Shown here in pieces: positions 1 through 6,597 of a stretch of DNA of 6,597 bases. Source of the stretch: Methylococcaceae bacterium NSP1-1 (GTDB taxonomy: Bacteria; Pseudomonadota; Gammaproteobacteria; Methylococcales; Methylomonadaceae); assembly GCA_002256465.1 (NCBI GenBank), contig NQJG01000043.1:1-6597 (forward strand), read 5' to 3'. Below the pieces are notes generated by a model that was given only the letters and a program-made list of their open reading frames with translations, was not told the DNA's origin and made no database searches. Every line of letters begins with the position of its first letter. Within the stretch, counting starts at the first letter, position 1. Made by a program: the position numbers and the translations under genes.

Positions 1-151
1 ATGAGTGTTAACAAAAACAGATAAAAAAGACTACGGATGATAAAATAATCTGTATAGCCTGTCAATTCTGTAGTGCAATGTTTTATTGCTGTATAGTGAC
101 TAAAAGCAAACTTCTCCCCCACTCAACACATATCAATACCTTAACTATTCA
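1..151 (+). promoter_or_regulatory. dnaA upstream leader, no clear promoter
   Basis: This gene-free stretch precedes dnaA. I find no match to the DnaA box TTATNCACA on either strand, and no rpmH start on the minus strand, although rpmH is the usual divergent neighbour of dnaA. A -10-like TATAGT (92-97) and a weaker TATAGC (53-58) are present, but neither has a recognisable -35 at 16-18 bp. Both sit inside a repeated CTGTATAG (50-57 and 89-96). The dnaA promoter probably lies here or just upstream of the window, but I cannot place it. No Shine-Dalgarno sequence is visible in the last 20 bases before the dnaA ATG. Confidence 0.35.
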
Positions 152-1468
152 ATGAGCTCAATTTGGGATAACTGCCTTACTAAACTTGAAAATGAAATTC
201 CCGGTTCTGATTTTAGTACCTGGATACGGCCTTTACAGGCCATAGAAAGTAATGGACAACTAAAATTACTGGCACCTAACCGCTTTGTTTTGGACTGGGT
301 CAAGCAACATTATTTTGCAAAAATTGAAGAATCCATTCATGAATTTTCTAACGGAAAATTAGACTTGAATCTTGAGATTGGTTCAAAAAAGTCGACAACT
401 CCCGCCGCAATAAATAGCGTAAAGCCGGTAGAAATAAAAAAAACCAGTCCTAACTTTCTTAACAAAGCTTTTACTTTTGAAAATTTTGTTGAGGGCAAAT
501 CCAATCAATTGGCAAGAGCTGCTTCAATCCAGGTTTCTGAAAATATAGGCAAAGCCTACAATCCTTTACTTATCTATGGCAGTTCCGGTTTGGGCAAAAC
601 TCATATTATGCACGCTATAGGTAATGCGGTTTTTCAAAAAAATCCCTCAGCAACGATTGTTTATCTGCACTCTGAAAAATTTGTTCAGGATATGGTCAGG
701 GCATTGCAGCAAAATTCCATTAACTCTTTTAAAGAATATTATCGTGGTATAGATGTACTTTTAATTGACGATATTCAATTTTTTGCCGGTAAAGAGCGTT
801 CACAGGAAGAATTCTTTCATACCTTTAATACGCTATTGGAAAAAAAACACCAAATTGTTTTAACGTGTGACAAATATCCCAAAGAAATTATTGGTCTTGA
901 AGACCGGTTAAAATCAAGATTTGGTTGTGGGCTTCCAGTTTCAATTGAACCACCCGATATGGAAACCAGAGCAGCCATTTTAATGAAAAAAGCAGCTCAG
1001 GTTAATGTAGATCTTCCTCAGGAAGTTGCATTTTTTATTGCCAAAAAAATTCCTTTCAATGTCCGTGATCTTGAAGGTGCTTTAAGACGTGTGATAGCCA
1101 ACGCACAATTTACCGGGCGTGAAATCACCACTGAATTTACAAAAGAAGCATTGCATGATCTGATCTCCTTGAAGGATAAACTCGTCAATATAGACAACAT
1201 TCAAAAAACGGTTGCTGAGTATTTTAAAATTCGAGTTGCAGATTTATCGTCCAAAAATAGAAAGCAAACGGTTACCCGCCCACGACAAATGGCTATGTGT
1301 TTAGCCAGAGAATTAACTTCACACAGTTTTCCCGAAATTGGCGATGCGTTTGGTGGTCGTGATCACACTACCGTCATGAATGCCTGTAAAAAAATTAATG
1401 AATTAAAAGAAGCGGATCATAAAATCGCAGAAGATTATTCCAATCTGCTAAGAACGTTGTCACATTAA
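152..1468 (+). CDS. dnaA: Chromosomal replication initiator protein DnaA
   Basis: DnaA is the AAA+ ATPase that binds DnaA boxes at oriC, melts the origin and recruits the replicative helicase. The protein has 438 residues against 467 in E. coli. Domain I (about 1-78) keeps W5 and F45, with D20 in place of the helicase-contacting E21 of E. coli. A short, poorly conserved linker (about 79-103) replaces domain II and accounts for the whole 29-residue difference. Domain III has Walker A GSSGLGKT (143-150), Walker B LLIDD (203-207), the single-strand-binding positions V182 and R216, arginine finger R256 and sensor 2 R305. All of these match E. coli with a constant offset of 29. Domain IV carries R370 and the box-recognition signature GGRDHTTV (401-408). 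Two substitutions stand out: C239 in sensor 1 (TCD for the usual TSD) and C259 (FGCGL for the usual FGWGL). The start matches the family N-terminus although no Shine-Dalgarno is visible. Identity is certain. Confidence 0.98.
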   Translation: MSSIWDNCLTKLENEIPGSDFSTWIRPLQAIESNGQLKLLAPNRFVLDWVKQHYFAKIEESIHEFSNGKLDLNLEIGSKKSTTPAAINSVKPVEIKKTSPNFLNKAFTFENFVEGKSNQLARAASIQVSENIGKAYNPLLIYGSSGLGKTHIMHAIGNAVFQKNPSATIVYLHSEKFVQDMVRALQQNSINSFKEYYRGIDVLLIDDIQFFAGKERSQEEFFHTFNTLLEKKHQIVLTCDKYPKEIIGLEDRLKSRFGCGLPVSIEPPDMETRAAILMKKAAQVNVDLPQEVAFFIAKKIPFNVRDLEGALRRVIANAQFTGREITTEFTKEALHDLISLKDKLVNIDNIQKTVAEYFKIRVADLSSKNRKQTVTRPRQMAMCLARELTSHSFPEIGDAFGGRDHTTVMNACKKINELKEADHKIAEDYSNLLRTLSH

Positions 1469-1505
1469 ATGTGGTATGCATCAAATTATTCTAAACACAT
1501 AAGTG

Positions 1506-1562
1506 GTGTGTGGATAAAGCTGTGGATAAATCTGTTAATTCTGTGATCAATTCTGTGGATAA
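1506..1562 (-). repeat. Head-to-tail DnaA-box array
   Basis: Five adjoining units can be read on the + strand: GTGTGTGGATAA (1506-1517), AGCTGTGGATAA (1518-1529), ATCTGTTAA (1530-1538), TTCTGTGATCAA (1539-1550) and TTCTGTGGATAA (1551-1562). Units 1, 2 and 5 contain the perfect box TGTGGATAA, the complement of TTATCCACA, so the boxes face the minus strand. Unit 4 is degenerate (TGTGATCAA), and unit 3 looks like a box with three bases missing. The period is 12 bp apart from the 9-bp third unit. The likely role is cooperative DnaA loading at oriC. The perfect boxes are certain as sequence; counting units 3 and 4 as DnaA sites is inference. Confidence 0.85.
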
Positions 1563-1599
1563 AAAATAACATTAATAACACAGCTTAGTTAAACATCGG

Positions 1600-1608
1600 T
1601 TATACACA
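1600..1608 (+). promoter_or_regulatory. DnaA box TTATACACA
   Basis: This is an exact match to the DnaA-box consensus TTATNCACA. It faces opposite to the 1506-1562 array, so DnaA filaments nucleated on the two sides could converge or be held apart, as in bipartite origins. It is flanked at a distance by a short inverted repeat, CAGCTT (1581-1586) and AAGCTG (1608-1613), which may be chance. Confidence 0.8.
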
Positions 1609-1610
1609 AG

Positions 1611-1638
1611 CTGATAACACCATTACAAAAAATATAAT
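1611..1638 (+). promoter_or_regulatory. Candidate dnaN promoter inside oriC
   Basis: A perfect -10 TATAAT (1633-1638) follows a four-of-six -35 match, CTGATA (1611-1616), with a 16-bp spacer. It would start transcription about 65 bp before dnaN, running through the AT-rich unwinding region. It overlaps the IHF consensus at 1635-1647. In a region this AT-rich a TATAAT can occur by chance, and dnaN may instead be read through from dnaA, since no terminator separates the genes. Confidence 0.3.
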
Positions 1639-1647
1639 CCATTGATT
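1635..1647 (-). promoter_or_regulatory. IHF-binding consensus in oriC
   Basis: The minus strand reads AATCAATGGATTA, which fits WATCAANNNNTTR at every fixed position. An A/T-rich tract lies on the 5' side of the core on that strand, as is common in strong IHF sites. It lies between the box at 1600-1608 and the weak box at 1666-1674, a place where a sharp bend could bring the DnaA array against the unwinding region. E. coli oriC has an IHF site with a comparable role. The role here is inference from that parallel. Confidence 0.5.
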
Positions 1648-1665
1648 ATCAACTTAAAAATACAG

Positions 1666-1674
1666 TTTTCCACA
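1666..1674 (+). promoter_or_regulatory. Weak DnaA box TTTTCCACA
   Basis: This 9-mer has one mismatch from TTATCCACA, at the third base. It is the box nearest the AT-rich stretch before dnaN and has the orientation expected of a box that anchors DnaA next to single-stranded DnaA-trio motifs. Binding is plausible but not assured. Confidence 0.5.
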
Positions 1675-1710
1675 ACTTTTTAATATACTAATAGTAATAA
1701 TATAAAAAAT

Positions 1711-2811
1711 ATGAAATTTATTATTAATCGAGAAGAAATATTAACGCCTTTGCAGCAAATTGTCAGTGTCATAGAAAAAAGACAAACCATGCCGATTCTT
1801 TCGAATGTGTTGATCGTTATTGATAATGATCAATTAATTTTAACGGGCACGGATCTGGAAATTCAGATTATCGCTAAAATTAACATTACATCAGCAACGC
1901 CTGGTTCAATTACTGTTCCTGCCAGAAAATTTTTAGATATTTGCAGGCTTTTACCTAATGGAGCTGAAATAAAATTTGAACAACTGGATGATAAAGTAAA
2001 AATATTATCTAATCGTAGTCGATTTTCTTTAAGTTGTTTGCCTGCGGATAATTATCCTGAGTTCTCTGAATCTGAATTAGAGAACCAATTTTTTATTAAT
2101 GCCGGTAAATTTAAAAAAGCACTTGATAAGACTGTATTTTGCATGGCTAATCAGGATGTCCGTTATTACCTGAATGGTTTATTGCTTAATATCTCCAATA
2201 GCAAAATAAAACTGGTTGCCTCTGATGGTCATCGTTTGTCTATTTATGAAGACACTTTAGATGAGGGTACAGGTTATGAAGCCAGGATTATCCTTCCTAG
2301 AAAAGGTGTTTTGGAACTCGGTCGATTACTTGATGATCCGGATGCTGAATTAAAAGTTGAGTTTTCTAACAACAACATTAGAATTTTTATAAAGAATCTG
2401 ATTTTTTCAGCGAAATTAGTAGATTCAAAATATCCGGATTTTGGCAAAGTTTTTCAACAAGAGTTTTTTAATCCAATTCATATTCAAAAACAAATATTAA
2501 AAGATGCGTTAACCCGTGTTGCTATTTTATCTAATGAAAAATTTAAAGGCATTACCCTGGATATAACGCCTGATAGTTTAAGAATCAGTACACATAACCC
2601 TGAACATGATGAAGCTGAAGAAGAACTGGTTATCGAGTATGAGGGAGAGCCGCTATCTATTGCCTTCAATGCCCAATATTTACAAGATGCTGTTTCAAAT
2701 CTCGATTCTGAGATTGCTGTATTAACGATTGCAAGTAACGCCAGCAGTTGTTTTATAGATGAACCTAACGTTTGTGTTTACAAATTTATTGTGATGCCCA
2801 TGAGGATATAA
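1711..2811 (+). CDS. dnaN: DNA polymerase III beta subunit (sliding clamp)
   Basis: DnaN forms the ring-shaped dimer that tethers DNA polymerase III and many repair proteins to DNA. The protein is 366 residues, the same length as E. coli DnaN, and should fold as three clamp domains (about 1-120, 125-245 and 246-366). Recognisable segments are the N-terminal MKFIINREEIL, LTGTDLE (about 44-50), VPARKFLDICR, the QDVRYYLNG motif, SDGHRL (171-176) of the partner-binding pocket, AILSNEKF and the C-terminal VMPMRI (361-366), which closes that pocket. The start is fixed by family homology. The bases before the ATG are A and T with no Shine-Dalgarno, so initiation probably relies on an unstructured AT-rich leader. 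recF follows after 11 bp, suggesting co-transcription. Confidence 0.98.
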   Translation: MKFIINREEILTPLQQIVSVIEKRQTMPILSNVLIVIDNDQLILTGTDLEIQIIAKINITSATPGSITVPARKFLDICRLLPNGAEIKFEQLDDKVKILSNRSRFSLSCLPADNYPEFSESELENQFFINAGKFKKALDKTVFCMANQDVRYYLNGLLLNISNSKIKLVASDGHRLSIYEDTLDEGTGYEARIILPRKGVLELGRLLDDPDAELKVEFSNNNIRIFIKNLIFSAKLVDSKYPDFGKVFQQEFFNPIHIQKQILKDALTRVAILSNEKFKGITLDITPDSLRISTHNPEHDEAEEELVIEYEGEPLSIAFNAQYLQDAVSNLDSEIAVLTIASNASSCFIDEPNVCVYKFIVMPMRI

Positions 2812-2822
2812 GATTCACTTTT

Positions 2823-3897
2823 ATGACGTTATTGAAACTGGATATTTATGCAGTTAGAAATATCCAAAAAGAAACTATCATCCCAGCGCCGAAAATCAAT
2901 TTTATTGTTGGAGAAAATGCCAGTGGCAAAAGTGCTGTCATTGAAGCCATTTTTATTTTAGGCCGCGCTAAATCTTTCCGTTCTGCAACTATTAAGCCTG
3001 TTATCAATTTTACGCAAAATCATTTAATTGTTTCCGCACAAACATTGCAATCGAATGGCAGTTCTATCCATTTAGGTATACAGCTTGATAGTAAAAGTTT
3101 TTGTTGTCGTATTAATCAGCAATCAACACAAAAAAGATCAGATCTCGCTTATGCTTTGCCGTTGCAAATTATTCATCCCAAAAGTTACGAGCTACTTGAT
3201 GCAGGTCCACAACTCAGAAGAGAATTTTTAGATTGGGGTGTTTTCAATGATGATGAAAATTTTTTGCCTGCATGGCGAAATTTCAAAAAAGCGTTATCAC
3301 AACGAAATTCACTACTAAAGGCAAAGCGACCTGAGCATATCAATGTTTGGGATAAAGAACTGGTTTATTACGGTACAATAGTCAATAGTTACCGGCAACT
3401 CTATTTGCAAAAGCTTGAGCCGGTATTCACGGATATTATCGATAGATTTCTTCAGATTGATGATATTAATATAAAGCTTATATCAGGCTGGGATACATCC
3501 CTGGATTTTCAACAGGTTTTAACTCAAGATCTGGAAAAAGACCTGCGTTATGGATTTACTCATAGTGGTCCACACCGTGGTGACTTTCAGTTATTGGTTA
3601 GTAACAGGTTGGCCAAAGATTTTGTTTCTCGCGGTCAACTAAAGTTAATAGTAATGAGCTTAAAACTTGCACAGGTGCAGCTATTTACTAATGAACACAG
3701 TAATATGGGCTGCTTTCTAATTGATGATTTTGCAGCAGAACTTGATGTAATGAATCGTTCGAAATTATTGCACTATTTATCTGAAATAGACTGTCAGGTG
3801 TTTATAACAGCTAATGAAATGTCTGACTTTGGCGATTTGAGTTATTTAAAAAACTATAAAATGTTCCACGTGGAACATGGCAATATAAAGCAAGTGT

Positions 3898-3899
<2 letters not shown>
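2823..3899 (+). CDS. recF: DNA replication and repair protein RecF
   Basis: RecF is an SMC/ABC-like ATPase that, with RecO and RecR, loads RecA at gaps and stalled forks. I take the ATG at 2823, giving 358 residues, because the family N-terminus begins there (MTLLKLDIYAVRNI). A longer frame reaching back to 2772 adds 17 unrelated residues inside dnaN. Walker A is GENASGKS (30-37), where the family usually has NGSGKT. The remaining landmarks are GRAKSFRS, GPHRGDF (249-255), the ABC signature SRGQLK (269-274) and Walker B LIDD with D301 and D302, followed by FAAELD (303-308). A GAGG-like stretch at 2802-2805 is far from the ATG, so coupling to dnaN is likely. The C-terminal residues MFHVEH (347-352) are encoded by a perfect 18-bp palindrome that matches parS, and the stop codon overlaps a second copy. 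Confidence 0.97.
3861..3878. promoter_or_regulatory. parS: parS-like site 1, within recF 3' end
   Basis: ATGTTCCACGTGGAACAT is a perfect 18-bp palindrome. Its core TGTTCCACGTGGAACA differs from the widespread parS consensus TGTTTCACGTGAAACA only by one symmetric base pair per arm, and it is very close to the form found in Pseudomonas. parS binds ParB (Spo0J), which loads as a CTP-dependent clamp to organise and segregate the origin region. This copy falls exactly on six in-frame RecF codons (M347-H352). Its proximity to oriC supports the assignment. Confidence 0.9.
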
Positions 3900-6359
<2,460 letters not shown>

Positions 6360-6361
6360 TT

Positions 6362-6597
6362 ATGCTGACTTATCCACAAATTGATCCCATTGCTTTAAGT
6401 TTAGGCCCTGTAAAAGTCCATTGGTATGGCCTTATGTATGTGATAGGTTTTGCCGCCGTATGGTTTATAGGACAAAAACGCGCTCAACAATCCTGGTCGC
6501 CCATTAAACCCGAGGCTATAGAGGATCTGGTTACTTATGGCGCTTTAGGCGTAATTTTGGGTGGGAGAATAGGCTATATTCTGTTTTATAATTTTAG
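6362..6597 (+). CDS. lgt: Prolipoprotein diacylglyceryl transferase, 5' part
   Basis: Lgt is the inner-membrane enzyme that transfers diacylglycerol from phosphatidylglycerol to the lipobox cysteine of prolipoproteins, the first step of lipoprotein maturation. The window holds only the first 78 codons, and the frame is open to the end. [13 protein letters not shown] (4-16), the HWYGLMY motif (20-26) and [13 protein letters not shown] (66-78) are typical of the family. Hydrophobic stretches at about 22-38 and 56-76 are the first membrane segments. The catalytic His and Arg region lies beyond the window. It starts 2 bp after the gyrB stop, with only a weak GGA (6350-6352) as ribosome binding site, so translational coupling to gyrB is likely. 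A perfect DnaA box lies over codons 3-6. Confidence 0.95.
   Translation, partial: MLTYPQIDPIALSLGPVKVHWYGLMYVIGFAAVWFIGQKRAQQSWSPIKPEAIEDLVTYGALGVILGGRIGYILFYNF
6370..6378 (+). promoter_or_regulatory. DnaA box at start of lgt
   Basis: TTATCCACA is the strongest form of the DnaA box and occurs outside oriC only here in the window. It overlaps codons 3-6 of lgt (Thr-Tyr-Pro-Gln), about 4.7 kb from the oriC cluster. It could titrate DnaA or influence gyrB-lgt read-through. The Tyr-Pro-Gln residues belong to a common Lgt N-terminal motif, so codon choice alone may have produced it. The match is certain; the function is uncertain. Confidence 0.45.

Larger units (their letters stand above)
1469..1710. 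other. oriC: Probable chromosomal replication origin (oriC)
   Basis: This 242-bp intergenic region between dnaA and dnaN holds three perfect TGTGGATAA DnaA boxes (1509-1517, 1521-1529, 1554-1562), one perfect TTATACACA in the opposite orientation (1600-1608), a one-mismatch TTTTCCACA (1666-1674) and a perfect IHF consensus. The segment next to dnaN is strongly AT-rich and is the likely unwinding element. Such a cluster between dnaA and dnaN is a standard origin location in bacteria. Only one GATC occurs (1545-1548), so control by Dam and SeqA as in E. coli oriC is not suggested. The layout from left to right is box array, opposing box, IHF site, weak box, AT-rich unwinding region. Confidence 0.9.
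1616..1710. other. AT-rich probable DNA unwinding element
   Basis: Almost all bases here are A or T apart from scattered single G or C bases and the weak DnaA box. A 9-mer AAAAAATAT occurs at 1627-1635 and again at 1704-1712. From 1685 to 1702 the + strand runs as six in-phase NTA triplets (ATA CTA ATA GTA ATA ATA), so the minus strand shows 3'-NAT-5' repeats like the DnaA-trio element described for Bacillus subtilis. Its position between the DnaA boxes and dnaN fits the melting site of oriC. Confidence 0.55.

Noticed and set aside
1..24. Tiny open frame at the window start
   Set aside because: It has seven codons, no family resemblance and no visible ribosome binding site because the window begins there.
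1461..1473. Inverted repeat CACAT-TAA-ATGTG over the dnaA stop, as a terminator
   Set aside because: The stem is only 5 bp, AT-rich and not followed by a T-run.
1545..1548. SeqA/Dam control of this origin
   Set aside because: Only one GATC occurs in the 242-bp oriC region, unlike the dense GATC cluster of E. coli oriC.
2772..2822. Longer recF start overlapping the end of dnaN
   Set aside because: The extra 17 residues are a frame-shifted reading of the conserved dnaN C-terminus, and RecF homology begins at the ATG at 2823.

Overview
This is a chromosomal replication-origin window: dnaA, a DnaA-box-rich intergenic oriC, dnaN, recF, gyrB and the first 78 codons of lgt, all on the + strand. 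The order dnaA-dnaN-recF-gyrB is the classical bacterial origin cluster. The proteins resemble their Escherichia coli counterparts closely: GyrB is 804 aa and DnaN 366 aa, as in E. coli, and DnaA is 438 aa with its shortening confined to the domain II linker. GyrB has the C-terminal insert typical of Gram-negative enzymes. The window therefore comes from a gammaproteobacterium with rather AT-rich DNA. The DnaA N-terminus and the overall style remind me of Methylococcales (methanotrophs), but that is recollection, not a search.

Layout: 1-151 is a gene-free leader of dnaA with no convincing promoter. 152-1468 is dnaA. 1469-1710 is the probable oriC. It holds a head-to-tail array of DnaA-box units (1506-1562), an opposite-facing box TTATACACA (1600-1608), a perfect IHF consensus (1635-1647), a weak box TTTTCCACA (1666-1674) and an AT-rich stretch with NTA triplets resembling DnaA-trios just before dnaN. 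1711-2811 is dnaN. 2823-3899 is recF. 3945-6359 is gyrB. 6362-6597 is the 5' part of lgt, cut by the window end.

The most interesting structure is at the recF-gyrB junction. Two identical perfect parS-like palindromes (core TGTTCCACGTGGAACA) lie 38 bp apart centre to centre. The first is read as six in-frame codons of the RecF C-terminus. The second overlaps the recF stop codon and lies in the gyrB leader. This places probable ParB loading sites about 2.2-2.4 kb from oriC, so initiation (DnaA), clamp (DnaN), gap repair (RecF), supercoiling (GyrB) and segregation (parS) functions share less than 6.5 kb. A perfect DnaA box also overlaps the start of lgt.

Nothing here looks like a new enzyme system, mobile element, CRISPR array or RNA gene. 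The novelty is in the cis-acting site architecture. All functional statements on sites are by consensus matching by eye.
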